64,000 nt of DNA from Micromonospora lupini str. Lupac 08. Lineage in GTDB: Bacteria > Actinomycetota > Actinomycetes > Mycobacteriales > Micromonosporaceae. The stretch covers positions 3,407,766 through 3,471,765 of the forward strand of contig NZ_HF570108.1 of the NCBI RefSeq assembly GCF_000297395.2, written 5' to 3'. Positions within the stretch are counted from its first letter, which is position 1, and each line of letters starts with the position of its first letter. The notes beneath the pieces are model-generated. The model was given only the letters and a program-made list of their open reading frames with translations, was not told the DNA's origin and did no database searches. This document shows, piece by piece, positions 45,443 to 54,600 of the stretch. A program made the translations under genes and the position numbers.

Positions 45443-46681
45443 ATGGAGTCTTGGGCGGGACACGAGGTGCCACGGCTGCCGGGCAGGGGCGAGCCGTTGG
45501 CGTTGTACGACTCGGCGCGGCAGGGTGTCCACCCGAGCGAGCCGGCCGACGCGGGGAGCATGTACGTCTGCGGCATCACCCCGTACGACGCGACCCACCT
45601 CGGCCACGCCGCCACCATGATCACGTTCGACCTGGTGCAGCGGATGTGGCGTGACGCCGGCCGCCCGGTGCGCTACGTGCAGAACGTCACCGACATCGAC
45701 GATCCGCTGCTGGAGCGTGCCGCCCGCGACGGCGAGGACTGGGTGGTCCTGGCGATGCGGGAGACGGCGCTGTTCCGCGAGGACATGGAGGCGCTGCGGA
45801 TCATCCCGCCGGAGCACTACGTGGGCGCCGTCGAGTCGATCCCGGACATCGCCGACAAGGTCGAGGTGCTGCTCAAGGACGGCGCCGCGTACCGGCTCGA
45901 CGACGGCACCGGCGACGTCTACTTCGACGTCTCTGCCACCGGCCGATTCGGCTACGAGTCCAACCTGACCCGCGAGCAGATGCTGGAGATCTTCCCCGAG
46001 CGCGGCGGCGATCCGGACCGCGCCGGTAAGCGGGATCCTCTCGATCCGCTGCTGTGGCGGGGTGCCCGCGAGGGTGAGCCGTCCTGGCCGGGCGGGGAGC
46101 TGGGGCCGGGCCGGCCGGGCTGGCACATCGAGTGCGCGGTCATCGCGCTGAACCTGCTCGGCGACCGGATCGACGTCCAGGGTGGCGGCAACGACCTGCT
46201 GTTCCCGCACCACGAGGCGTCCGCCGCGCACGCCGAGCGGCTCACCGGCCAGGCGCCGTTCGCCGAGCACTACGTGCACGCCGGGATGATCGGCCTGGAC
46301 GGCGAGAAGATGTCCAAGTCGCGCGGCAACCTGGTCTTCGTCTCCCGGCTGCGCGCCGACAAGGTCGACCCGATGGCGATCCGGCTGGCGTTGATCTCCG
46401 GGCACTACCGCGGTGACCGCACGTGGACCGACGAGCTGCTCACGACCGCGCAGGAGCGCCTGGACCGCTGGCGGCGGGCCGCCGCCGCGCCCGCCGGGCC
46501 GTCCGGGGCCGAGCTGCTGGCCGGGGTACGCGAACGCCTGGCCGACGACCTGGACACCCCGGGCGCCCTGGCCGTGGCGGACCGTTGGGCCGACGCGACC
46601 CTGGCGGGCGCCACGGATGACCCCGAAGCGCCCGCCCTCTTCGCGAACACGGTCGACGCCCTTCTGGGCATCCGCCTCTAG
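45443..46681 (+). CDS. mshC: Cysteine--GlcN-Ins ligase of mycothiol synthesis
   Basis: 412 aa, class I aminoacyl-tRNA-synthetase-like. It joins cysteine to GlcN-inositol at ATP cost, the third stage of mycothiol synthesis. The signature motifs are VCGITPYDATHLGHA (HIGH-like, with a zinc cysteine), WHIECAVIALNLLG and LLFPHHEASAAHAE (zinc ligands), and GEKMSKSRGNL (KMSKS). It lacks the tRNA-binding C-terminal region of cysteinyl-tRNA synthetase, which separates it from CysS. The ATG lies 6 bases after TAGGCT (45431-45436): leaderless. Its usual downstream partner, PAC2, is displaced by about 2.4 kb here. Confidence 0.96.
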   Translation: MESWAGHEVPRLPGRGEPLALYDSARQGVHPSEPADAGSMYVCGITPYDATHLGHAATMITFDLVQRMWRDAGRPVRYVQNVTDIDDPLLERAARDGEDWVVLAMRETALFREDMEALRIIPPEHYVGAVESIPDIADKVEVLLKDGAAYRLDDGTGDVYFDVSATGRFGYESNLTREQMLEIFPERGGDPDRAGKRDPLDPLLWRGAREGEPSWPGGELGPGRPGWHIECAVIALNLLGDRIDVQGGGNDLLFPHHEASAAHAERLTGQAPFAEHYVHAGMIGLDGEKMSKSRGNLVFVSRLRADKVDPMAIRLALISGHYRGDRTWTDELLTTAQERLDRWRRAAAAPAGPSGAELLAGVRERLADDLDTPGALAVADRWADATLAGATDDPEAPALFANTVDALLGIRL

Positions 46682-46722
46682 CCCACCGCGCCCGGCGGAC
46701 GGCCGCACGCCGCCCTGGCAGG

Positions 46723-46801
46723 TTGATCGACTCGGTTTTCAGGAAGTCGCGGTGTCCAAACGCGTGCAACGCACCGATTTCCAGGAAGCCGAGTCGATCA
46801 A
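46723..46801. repeat. Dispersed imperfect palindrome, copy 5
   Basis: Left arm TTGATCGACTCGGTTTTC to GCGGTGTCC (46757); right arm GCACCGATTTCC (46771) to GAGTCGATCAA (46801). About 25 of 31 outer positions pair. It lies between the convergent stops of mshC and the Tat hydrolase gene, 5 bp from the latter. Confidence 0.85.
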
Positions 46802-46805
46802 TGCG

Positions 46806-48011
46806 TCACGGAATGAACGCCACCTCGGGGAAGGCCCGGCTCGGGCCGCTCAGGAGGCGACCGCCCCGGTGCCGCAGGTGCAGGTCGAAGAACGCCAGCG
46901 GGTACGCCTGCCCGATGCGGACCGCGCGGGCGGGGTCGAGATTGCCGATCAAGCCGACGAGTTCCTCGTCGCTCATCCCGATGACCCGTGCCAGTTGCGG
47001 AATCAGCCACTGATTGTCGCCGTAGGACGAGTGGAGAGCTTCGGCGGCCTGGATGTTGAGTCGCCATCCGCGTAGGTGCGTGAAGAACTCGGCGACGGCG
47101 GGCTCCGCGGCCTGCGTGTATGCCGCCGTCATCAGCATGAACGGCCGGTACAGGTCGGCGGTGGGCATCGGCTGTGACACCATCGGGCCGTCCAGGCTCA
47201 GCCCTGCCCGGATCCGCTGGTCGGTGCCCATGGTCAGGGCCGTCGCGGTACCGCCCTTCGACCAGCCGAACATGCCGATCCGGCTCAGATCGAGGGCTGC
47301 GCCCAGCCCAGCCGGCAGCGCCGCGTGGTCGACGTCGGGGTTGGTCCCGGCGGCCAGGTCGGCGATCTGGTCGAGGACGAATCGAACATCGCGGGTGTAG
47401 GTCCACGGCGTGGAGTCGAAGTCCTCCTCCTGGACGGTGACTCGGCCGTCGGGGAATTCGCTGAACCCGTCGTACGTGTGGTCCACGGTGACCACCACGT
47501 ACCCGTGGCTGGCGAGTTCCTGCACCACGATTGTGGTGTCCGACCGGTGACTTCCGGCGCCGTGCGAGTACAGCACCACCGGCAGCCGTCGACCCGAGTG
47601 CCGCACCGGGGCACCCGCGTGGCCGGCGGTCAGGGGCGCCAGCACGGCGTCGGGGTCGAATCCGGCGGATTGCAGCAGCGTGCGCATCGAGGCGGCGGTC
47701 ATCCACGGGGCGAGCGGGTACCGCCGCACGTCCCGGGCGGGGTACCAGATGCTGACCATCAGCTCCCGGTACCGCCCCGGCCCGGCCAGCGGTTCCGGCC
47801 GTGACCGGTCGACCAGGTGCAGCGGCACCGTGCCCACGCGGTAGGGCCCGGTCGGCCGGGGGAGAGTGAGCCGGACCGGACCCGAGTCGGCGGTGGCCGC
47901 CGTGGCGCGGCCGGCGATGCCCATCGGTACGCCGACCCCCACCGCCAGCGCGGCTCCGACAAGGCCACGGCGCGTCATCCCCTGTGCACCAACAGGTTTC
48001 ACGGTTGGCAT
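46806..48011 (-). CDS. Tat-exported alpha/beta hydrolase (PAF-acetylhydrolase/PET-hydrolase-like)
   Basis: 401 aa. A twin-arginine signal is visible at residues 12-38 (MTRRGLVGAALAVGVGVPMG), with a cleavage-like ATA-AT. The alpha/beta hydrolase core has a strand LPVVLYSHGAGSHRSDTT (oxyanion hole), VVVTVDHTYDG, and the nucleophile elbow GMFGWSKGGTA; AEALHSSYGDNQW carries a possible catalytic His. The pattern fits secreted lipase or platelet-activating-factor acetylhydrolase-like enzymes. GGGGAGG precedes the ATG. With the GntR gene it interrupts the normal mshC-PAC2 order. Confidence 0.87.
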   Translation of the reverse strand: MPTVKPVGAQGMTRRGLVGAALAVGVGVPMGIAGRATAATADSGPVRLTLPRPTGPYRVGTVPLHLVDRSRPEPLAGPGRYRELMVSIWYPARDVRRYPLAPWMTAASMRTLLQSAGFDPDAVLAPLTAGHAGAPVRHSGRRLPVVLYSHGAGSHRSDTTIVVQELASHGYVVVTVDHTYDGFSEFPDGRVTVQEEDFDSTPWTYTRDVRFVLDQIADLAAGTNPDVDHAALPAGLGAALDLSRIGMFGWSKGGTATALTMGTDQRIRAGLSLDGPMVSQPMPTADLYRPFMLMTAAYTQAAEPAVAEFFTHLRGWRLNIQAAEALHSSYGDNQWLIPQLARVIGMSDEELVGLIGNLDPARAVRIGQAYPLAFFDLHLRHRGGRLLSGPSRAFPEVAFIP

Positions 48012-48058
48012 TGGTCCTCCCCTGGGTTGCTCGACGCCGGAACCGGCGGCCCGGCCAT

Positions 48059-48093
48059 CGATATACTCGCAGTATATATACCGAGTGTATAGA
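48059..48093 (-). promoter_or_regulatory. AT-rich palindromic operator/promoter before the hydrolase
   Basis: GTATATATAC (48072-48081) is a perfect palindrome, flanked by ATACTCG on the left and CGAGTGTAT on the right, which pair with a two-base gap. In a genome this GC-rich it is an evident promoter or regulator site. It is 48 bp upstream of the hydrolase ATG and downstream of the GntR gene. Confidence 0.6.
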
Positions 48094-48167
48094 TGCAACG
48101 GTTGCGGCCAACTCCAGAGGCGCCTGGCGATGTCTCGCAGATCTCCGAGCGGTCCGCGAGGCGACCG

Positions 48168-48959
48168 CTAGCCCAGGACCAGGCCGGGGTCGGGTTCCGG
48201 GTCGGGGGTCGGGCCGGGGATCTTGTACTCCTCGGTGAGGGTGGTCATCGGGCCGGGCCAGGTTGCCTGGGCCACCTCGATGGGCTTGCGGTTCGCGTCG
48301 TACGCCACGTGCAGCAGGTGCAGCACTGGGGTGTCCGGCCGGATCTGGAGAGTCTCGGCCTCCTCCCGGCTGGGTTGACGGGCGCTTATCGTGTCGGTGG
48401 CCGAGACGTACCGCCGGCCGGTGGCCTCCTCGGCCTCCTGGTAGAGCGGCCGGCCGAACGCCTCGGCGCGCTCCAGCGAGGTGCCTGCGGTGTCGGCGGG
48501 CAGGAACCAGGAGGCGCCGACCTCGACGGGGGAGTCGTCGGTGCGGACGAGGTGGCGGCGGCAGAGCAGGTCGGTGCCGTCGGAGACGCCGAACGCGTCG
48601 GCGACCTCGGCGGGGGCGGGGGAGCGCCCGACCGAGACGAGCTGCTGACGGTACCGGGCGGCCAGGTCGGTGTGGTACCCGCGGAAACCGCCGTACCGGC
48701 CCCGGGAGAGCCGGTTGAGTCGGCGCCGGGTGCCCCGGACGTACGTACCGGAGCCGGGTTTGGTGATCAGGATGCCCTCGACCCGCAGCTGATCGACGGC
48801 GCGCTGCACGGTCTGCTTGGCGACGCCGAACATCTCGGCGATGGCCGGGATGGACGGCAGGCGTTCGCCCGGCCCCCAGTCACCGCGGCGGACCTGGGCC
48901 TTGAGCTGCGTGGCGATCTGCCGGTGGGGGAACTCGGCCGCGCCGGGGTTGATCTGCAC
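48168..48959 (-). CDS. GntR/HutC family transcriptional regulator
   Basis: 263 aa. Residues 8-75 are the GntR winged helix (FPHRQIATQLKAQVRRGDWGPGERLPSIPAIAEMFGVAKQT, then AVDQLRVEGILITKPGSGTYV); residues 100-250 are a UTRA ligand domain (DLLCRRHLVRTDDSPVEVG, ISARQPSREEAETLQIRPDTPVLHL). It senses an unknown small molecule. The GTG at 48959 has a strong AAGGAGG site seven bases upstream; an ATG further upstream (49028) lacks one. It may act on the palindrome at 48072 before the hydrolase. Confidence 0.9.
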   Translation of the reverse strand: MQINPGAAEFPHRQIATQLKAQVRRGDWGPGERLPSIPAIAEMFGVAKQTVQRAVDQLRVEGILITKPGSGTYVRGTRRRLNRLSRGRYGGFRGYHTDLAARYRQQLVSVGRSPAPAEVADAFGVSDGTDLLCRRHLVRTDDSPVEVGASWFLPADTAGTSLERAEAFGRPLYQEAEEATGRRYVSATDTISARQPSREEAETLQIRPDTPVLHLLHVAYDANRKPIEVAQATWPGPMTTLTEEYKIPGPTPDPEPDPGLVLG

Positions 48960-49036
48960 ACCCGCCTCCTTGATCACATCTAGGTTCCTAGGATGCCCCA
49001 GCGGGTGTGACGGCGCCACCCCGGACACGCGAAAAC

Positions 49037-49067
49037 GGGCCCCCGGACCGAAAAGGTCCAGAGGCCC
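49037..49067 (-). terminator. Terminator after PAC2 gene
   Basis: GGGCCCCCGGACC and GGTCCAGAGGCCC pair with two mismatches around a GAAAA loop, 15 bp past the PAC2 stop. Confidence 0.7.
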
Positions 49068-49081
49068 GCGGCGAAACGGTG

Positions 49082-49951
49082 CTACCAGGAGCCGGCAGTG
49101 GGACCGGCCGAGCCGCCCCGACGCCGGAGGTACTTCTCGAACTCCTGCGCGATCTCGTCGCCGGTCAACGGGGTGATGCCCTCGTCGCCGACCCGTTCCT
49201 CCAGCTCGCGGACGTACTCACCCAGCTCGGCGTCCTGCTCGGCGGCGCTGCGCACCCGCTGCTCCCACTCGGCGGACTCCTCGGCCAGGTCGGCCATCGG
49301 CACCGGCAGGTCGACGACCTCCTCGACCCGGTGCAGCAGCGCGAGGGTCGCCTTGGGGCAGGGCGGATTGTTGGCGTAGTGCGGCACGTGCACCCAGAAC
49401 GACACGGCGTCGACCTCGGCGCGGGCGCAGGCGTCGTGCAGCACGCCGACGATGCCTGTCGGCCCGTCGTAGCGGGTCGGGGTGAGCTGGTAGCGCTCCG
49501 CGGCCTGCGCGTCGGAGGCGCTGCCGCTGATCGGCAACGGCCGGGTGTACGGCACGTCGGCAAGCAACGCGCCGAGCAGCACCACCCGTTCCACCTCCAG
49601 GCTGTGGCAGATCTCCAGCACCTGCTCGCAGAACGTCCGCCACCGCATGCTCGGCTCGATGCCCCGGATCAGCACCACGTCCCGCTCGGTGCCCTCGGGG
49701 CTGGCCACCATGAACCGGGTCGTCGGCCACTCCACCCGGCGGGTCTCCCCGTCGGCCATGGTGATGGTGGGCCGGCTGACCTGGAAGTCGTAGAAGTCCT
49801 CCGGATCCAGCTCGGCGATCTGCCGCGCGTTCCAGACCTGCTCCAGGTGCTCGACGGCCGCGGTGGACGCGTCGGCGGCGTCGTTCCAGCCCTCGAATGC
49901 GGCAATGGCCACGGGGGACCGCAGTACCGGCAGTCCGTCGAACTCGGTCAC
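49082..49951 (-). CDS. PAC2 family protein
   Basis: 289 aa. PAC2 (proteasome assembly chaperone-like) fold: LRSPVAIAAFEGWNDAADASTAAV at the start, FYDFQVSRPTI, DVVLIRGIEPSMRWRTFCEQVLEI, RVVLLGALLADVPYTRPLPI and SFWVHVPHYANNPPCPKATLALL. Actinobacterial members are linked to mshC and the proteasome but their exact work is unsettled. GTG start with GGTGAGGTG upstream. It is divergent from metH and separated from mshC by the hydrolase and GntR genes. Confidence 0.92.
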   Translation of the reverse strand: MTEFDGLPVLRSPVAIAAFEGWNDAADASTAAVEHLEQVWNARQIAELDPEDFYDFQVSRPTITMADGETRRVEWPTTRFMVASPEGTERDVVLIRGIEPSMRWRTFCEQVLEICHSLEVERVVLLGALLADVPYTRPLPISGSASDAQAAERYQLTPTRYDGPTGIVGVLHDACARAEVDAVSFWVHVPHYANNPPCPKATLALLHRVEEVVDLPVPMADLAEESAEWEQRVRSAAEQDAELGEYVRELEERVGDEGITPLTGDEIAQEFEKYLRRRGGSAGPTAGSW

Positions 49952-50213
49952 GCCGTCACCTCACCCTGCTCGTCGCGGCCGACACCGGGACCGCGCCCGG
50001 TCGTCGGGCCGTGGTGCACGGTGGCGTCCCTGTTGTCCTTCACGTCCGTCAGCCTACGTGCCGGGCAGGGATGCGGCCCGTCGGCCGCGCCGGTCCGCTC
50101 GGTCCACCACCGGTCATACGGCAGCGAACCGGACAGCGTGATCCGCCCGACACAATATGGGATCGGGCACGGAGGGCGCTCGGGTTCACGCAGGACCGCA
50201 CTAACCTGAACGG

Positions 50214-53200
50214 GTGCGGACTTCGTTGCTGGATGTGCTGGCCGATCGGATCCTCATCGCCGACGGGGCGATGGGCACGATGTTGCAGGCCGCTGACCTC
50301 ACGCTCGACGACTTCGACGGCCTCGAAGGGTGCAACGAGATCCTCAACGTGACCCGGCCGGACGTGGTGCGGGGGGTGCACGACGCCTACCTGGCCGCCG
50401 GCGCGGACTGCGTGGAGACCAACACGTTCGGCGCCAACCTGGCCAACCTCGCCGAGTACGACATCCCGCAGCGCATCCGGGAACTGTCCGAGGCCGGCGC
50501 GCGGATCGCCCGGGAGGCGGCCGACGCGGCAAGCACGCCGCAGCGGCCCCGGTTCGTGCTCGGCTCGATCGGGCCGGGCACCAAGCTGCCGACCCTCGGG
50601 CACGCCCCCTACGCGACCCTGCGCGACGCGTACCAGGAGAACGCCGCCGGTCTGATCGTCGGTGGCGCGGACGCGTTGATCATCGAGACCTGCCAGGACC
50701 TGTTGCAGGTCAAGGCGGCGGTGGTCGGGTCGAAGCGGGCGATGGCCGAGCTGGGCCGGTCGGTGCCGATCATCTGTCACGTGGCGGTGGAGACCACCGG
50801 CACGATGCTCGTCGGCAGCGAGATCGGGGCGGCCCTCGCCGCCATCGAGCCGCTCGGCGTGGACCTGATCGGGCTCAACTGCTCCACCGGCCCGGCCGAG
50901 ATGAGCGAGCACCTGCGCTACCTGTCGCAGCACTCCCGCATTCCGCTGTCGGTGATGCCGAACGCCGGCCTGCCGGTGCTGACCGCCGACGGGGCGTACT
51001 TCCCGCTGACTCCCGTGGAGCTGGCCGAGGCCCTGGAACGGTTCATCACCGAGTACGGCGTGGGGCTCGTCGGCGGCTGCTGCGGCACCACGCCGGAGCA
51101 CATCCGGGTGCTGTCGGAGCGGCTGCACGGCCTCACCGCCCCGGCGCGCGAGCCGCGGCACGAGGCGGGTGTCTCGTCGGTCTACCACCCGGTGCCGTTC
51201 GCGCAGGACGCGTCGGTGCTGATGGTGGGGGAGCGGACCAACGCCAACGGTTCCAAGGCGTTCCGGGAGGCGATGCTCGCCGGTGACTTCCGCGCCTGCG
51301 TGGAGATCGCCCGCAGCCAGGCCCGCGACGGCTCGCACCTGCTCGACCTGTGCGTGGACTACGTCGGCCGCGACGGCACGCAGGACATGCGGGAGCTGGC
51401 CGGCCGGTTCGCCACCGCGTCGACGCTGCCGATCATGCTGGACTCGACCGAGCCGAACGTGGTGGAGGCCGGGCTGGAGATGCTCGGCGGTCGGTGTGTG
51501 GTCAACTCGGTGAACTTCGAGGACGGCGACGGCCCCGACTCCCGGTACGCGCGGGTGATGCCTGTCGTGCGTGAGCACGGCGCGTCGGTGGTGGCGCTGC
51601 TCATCGACGAGGAGGGGCAGGCGCGTACCCAGGAGTGGAAGGTCCGGGTCGCGGCGCGGTTGATCGACGACCTGACCGGCCGGTGGGGCATGGACCGCGC
51701 CGACATCCTGATCGACGCGCTGACCTTCCCGATCGCCACCGGGCAGGAGGAGACCCGCCGCGACGGCCTCGAGACGATCGAGGCGATCCGGGAGATCTCC
51801 CGCCGCTACCCCGGGGTCAACTTCACCCTGGGCATCTCGAACATCTCCTTCGGGCTCAACCCGGCAGCCCGGCAGGTCCTCAACTCGGTGTTCCTGCACG
51901 AGTGCGTCCAGGCCGGTCTGACCTCGGCGATCGTGCACGCCAGCAAGATCCTGCCGATGTCGAAGATCCCCGACGAGCAGCGCGAGGTCGCGCTCGACCT
52001 GGTGTACGACAGGCGCCGCGAGGGGTACGACCCGGTGCAGCGCTTCCTGGAGCTCTTCGAGGGCGTCGACGTGACGAGCGCGCGGGCCACCCGTGCGCAG
52101 GAGCTGGCGGCGCTGCCCCTGGACGAGCGACTCAAGCGGCGCATCGTCGACGGCGAGCGCAACGGCCTGGAGGCCGACCTGGACGAGGCGATGGCCGGCG
52201 GCCGGTCCCCGTTGTCGATCATCAACGACATCCTGCTGGACGGCATGAAGGTCGTCGGCGAGCTGTTCGGCTCCGGGCAGATGCAGCTGCCGTTCGTGCT
52301 CCAGTCCGCCGAGGTGATGAAGACCGCGGTGGCGTACCTGGAGCCGCACATGGAGACCACCGAGGACGGCGGCAAGGGCCGCATCGTGCTGGCCACCGTG
52401 CGCGGCGACGTGCACGACATCGGCAAGAACCTCGTCGACATCATCCTGTCCAACAACGGCTACGAGGTCGTCAACATCGGCATCAAGCAGCCGATCAGCG
52501 CCATCCTGGACGCCGCCGAGCAGCACCGCGCCGACGCCATCGGCATGTCCGGACTGCTGGTCAAGAGCACCGTCATCATGAAGGAAAACCTGGCCGAGAT
52601 GGCCACGCGCGGGGTCGCGGAGCGCTGGCCCGTGCTGCTGGGTGGGGCGGCGCTCACCCGGGCGTACGTCGAGGACGACCTGCGGTCGATGTTCCCCGGC
52701 CAGGTGCACTACGCGCGGGACGCGTTCGAGGGGCTGTCCCTCATGGACAAGGTGATGACCGCCAAGCGCGGCGGCGCCCCGGTCATCGACCCGGAGCGGG
52801 AGGCGGCCCTCGCGACCCGGCGAGCGCGCCGCGAGCGGCAGCGCTCGGTCGTCACCGAGTCACTGCCGGAGCTGCACGACTCGTCGGTACGCTCCGATGT
52901 GGCCACCGACGTGGCAGTGCCCACCCCGCCGTTCTTCGGCACCCGGGTGGTCAAGGGCGTGCCGATGGCCGACTACGCGGCGCTGCTCGACGAGCGGGCC
53001 ACCTTCCGCGGGCAGTGGGGGTTGAACGGCGCCCGGGGCGGCAACGGCCCGTCCTACGACGAGCTTGTCGAGACCGAGGGCCGGCCGCGCCTGCGGTACT
53101 GGCTGGACCGGCTGATCGCCGACCAGGTCCTTGAGGCAGCCGTGGTGTACGGCTACTTCCCCGCGTACTCCGAAGGCAATGACCTGGTGGTGCTCGACGA

Positions 53201-53729
53201 GAACGGGCACGCGGAGCGCGCCCGGTTCTCGTTCCCCCGCCAGCGCCAGGAGCGACGGCTCTGCCTGGCCGACTTCTTCAAGCCCAAGGGCGACCAGCTC
53301 GATGTGGTCGCGCTGCAACTGGTCACCGTCGGTCAACCCGTCAGCGAGTACGCGGCGAAGCTGTTCGCCCGCAACGAGTACCGCGACTACCTGGAGGTGC
53401 ACGGCCTGTCCGTGCAGCTCACCGAGGCCCTCGCCGAGTACTGGCACCGGCGCATCCGCGCCGAGCTGACCCTGCCCGACGGGCGTCCGCTGGGGCACGA
53501 CGACCCGACGGACCTGGCCGGCATCCTGCGCAACGACTACCGGGGCTGCCGGTACGCGTTCGGCTACCCGGCCTGCCCCGACCTGGAGGACCGAGCCAAG
53601 ATCGTGGAGCTGCTGGGGTCCGAGCGGATCGGCGTCGAGCTGTCCGAGGAGTTCCAGCTGATGCCGGAGCAGGCCACCGATGCCATCGTGGTCCACCACC
53701 CGGAGGCGAGCTACTTCAACGCCAAGTAA
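50214..53729 (+). CDS. metH: Cobalamin-dependent methionine synthase
   Basis: 1171 aa, four-module enzyme making methionine from homocysteine and methyltetrahydrofolate. Module 1 (1-310): homocysteine domain with zinc cysteines in LIGLNCSTGP and GGCCGTTPEH. Module 2 (325-600): pterin domain, VGERTNANGSKAF and LDLCVDYVGRDG. Module 3 (650-850): cobalamin domain with the axial histidine in DVHDIGKNLVDIIL. Module 4 (890-1171): reactivation domain, ending in RYAFGYPACPDLEDR. All modules are present. The GTG lies 6 bases after TAACCT (50202-50207) with no ribosome site: leaderless, so a cobalamin riboswitch in a leader is unlikely. Confidence 0.96.
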   Translation: MRTSLLDVLADRILIADGAMGTMLQAADLTLDDFDGLEGCNEILNVTRPDVVRGVHDAYLAAGADCVETNTFGANLANLAEYDIPQRIRELSEAGARIAREAADAASTPQRPRFVLGSIGPGTKLPTLGHAPYATLRDAYQENAAGLIVGGADALIIETCQDLLQVKAAVVGSKRAMAELGRSVPIICHVAVETTGTMLVGSEIGAALAAIEPLGVDLIGLNCSTGPAEMSEHLRYLSQHSRIPLSVMPNAGLPVLTADGAYFPLTPVELAEALERFITEYGVGLVGGCCGTTPEHIRVLSERLHGLTAPAREPRHEAGVSSVYHPVPFAQDASVLMVGERTNANGSKAFREAMLAGDFRACVEIARSQARDGSHLLDLCVDYVGRDGTQDMRELAGRFATASTLPIMLDSTEPNVVEAGLEMLGGRCVVNSVNFEDGDGPDSRYARVMPVVREHGASVVALLIDEEGQARTQEWKVRVAARLIDDLTGRWGMDRADILIDALTFPIATGQEETRRDGLETIEAIREISRRYPGVNFTLGISNISFGLNPAARQVLNSVFLHECVQAGLTSAIVHASKILPMSKIPDEQREVALDLVYDRRREGYDPVQRFLELFEGVDVTSARATRAQELAALPLDERLKRRIVDGERNGLEADLDEAMAGGRSPLSIINDILLDGMKVVGELFGSGQMQLPFVLQSAEVMKTAVAYLEPHMETTEDGGKGRIVLATVRGDVHDIGKNLVDIILSNNGYEVVNIGIKQPISAILDAAEQHRADAIGMSGLLVKSTVIMKENLAEMATRGVAERWPVLLGGAALTRAYVEDDLRSMFPGQVHYARDAFEGLSLMDKVMTAKRGGAPVIDPEREAALATRRARRERQRSVVTESLPELHDSSVRSDVATDVAVPTPPFFGTRVVKGVPMADYAALLDERATFRGQWGLNGARGGNGPSYDELVETEGRPRLRYWLDRLIADQVLEAAVVYGYFPAYSEGNDLVVLDENGHAERARFSFPRQRQERRLCLADFFKPKGDQLDVVALQLVTVGQPVSEYAAKLFARNEYRDYLEVHGLSVQLTEALAEYWHRRIRAELTLPDGRPLGHDDPTDLAGILRNDYRGCRYAFGYPACPDLEDRAKIVELLGSERIGVELSEEFQLMPEQATDAIVVHHPEASYFNAK

Positions 53730-53798
53730 CGGGTGCAGGGTGGCTGAGCTCCTCGACGCCGGTCAAGACGCGCGATCAGCGGCTATCCGGATGCGGGA

Positions 53799-54440
53799 TC
53801 AGAGGCCGAACGAGGCTCGGCAGCGGTCCATGCCGTCGACCCTGACGGCCAGCCGCTTGTGCTGGCGCCACCGCTGCAGAGTCAGCCGCAGGCGGTCGGA
53901 GACGACGGCCTCGCCGTCGCGCGCGTCGACGGAGATCCCGTCACGCTCGTAGCCGAGTTTGCGCGATACACCCTGGGAGGCGTGGTTATCCTGGAACACC
54001 TCGGTCAGTGCGGCGGTGGCACCGAGATGATCGAAAGCAAGGGTCAGTAGTCCAGCCCTGGCCTCCGTGCCGTAGCCCTTGCCCTGATGCTCCAAGCCGA
54101 GCCAGGCCGAGGTCGTCACCTGTCGCACCACCGTAAAGTCCTGTGCGCGAAGCGTGACCAACCCGATCGGCTGATCCGCCCGGAAGACCCCCATTCCGAG
54201 CCGCCATGCTGCCACGTCCCAAGACGCGAGCTGGTGCCAGTGCCCCTGCAGGACAGATTGGGCCCGGTCCGTATAGGTGCCATCCGTCCATGGCGTCAGG
54301 AATGGCCGTTCGTCGGGACGATGCACGCCCTGGCCCGCGAGACCAGCTAGCTCAGCGAGCTCATCCTCGCGTGGCAAACGCAGCTGCAGGCGCGGTGTGA
54401 CGATGGTGAGACCGTACAGGGGCCACAGGTCAGCGAGCAT
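53799..54440 (-). CDS. GNAT family N-acetyltransferase
   Basis: 213 aa of the RimJ/RimL-like acetyltransferase group: LTIVTPRLQLRLPREDELAEL at the start, LVTLRAQDFTVVRQVTTSAWLGLEHQGKGYGTEARAGLL with the acetyl-CoA loop (QGKGYGTE), and FQDNHASQGVSRKLGYERDG. The acceptor is unknown. ATG at 54440 is chosen because GGAAGG is nine bases upstream. It marks the beginning of an accessory stretch that runs to about 62.9 kb. Confidence 0.87.
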   Translation of the reverse strand: MLADLWPLYGLTIVTPRLQLRLPREDELAELAGLAGQGVHRPDERPFLTPWTDGTYTDRAQSVLQGHWHQLASWDVAAWRLGMGVFRADQPIGLVTLRAQDFTVVRQVTTSAWLGLEHQGKGYGTEARAGLLTLAFDHLGATAALTEVFQDNHASQGVSRKLGYERDGISVDARDGEAVVSDRLRLTLQRWRQHKRLAVRVDGMDRCRASFGL

Positions 54441-54600
54441 GTCCCGCATCCTTCCGGCCAAGATCCGGCTGGGCAAACGGAATGCTGTCGACGCACCGCG
54501 ATGTCGGGCTCCACTTGATGCGTTACGGAATGCGCTCAGATGATCCGTTACACATCCGGCTGGACGATCTTGGTTGTTTCTGGTCTCGGGCTACTGGTCG

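Noticed and set aside
49952..50213. Cobalamin riboswitch before metH
   Set aside because: No B12-box-like sequence, and the TAACCT box 6 bases before the GTG suggests a leaderless transcript.
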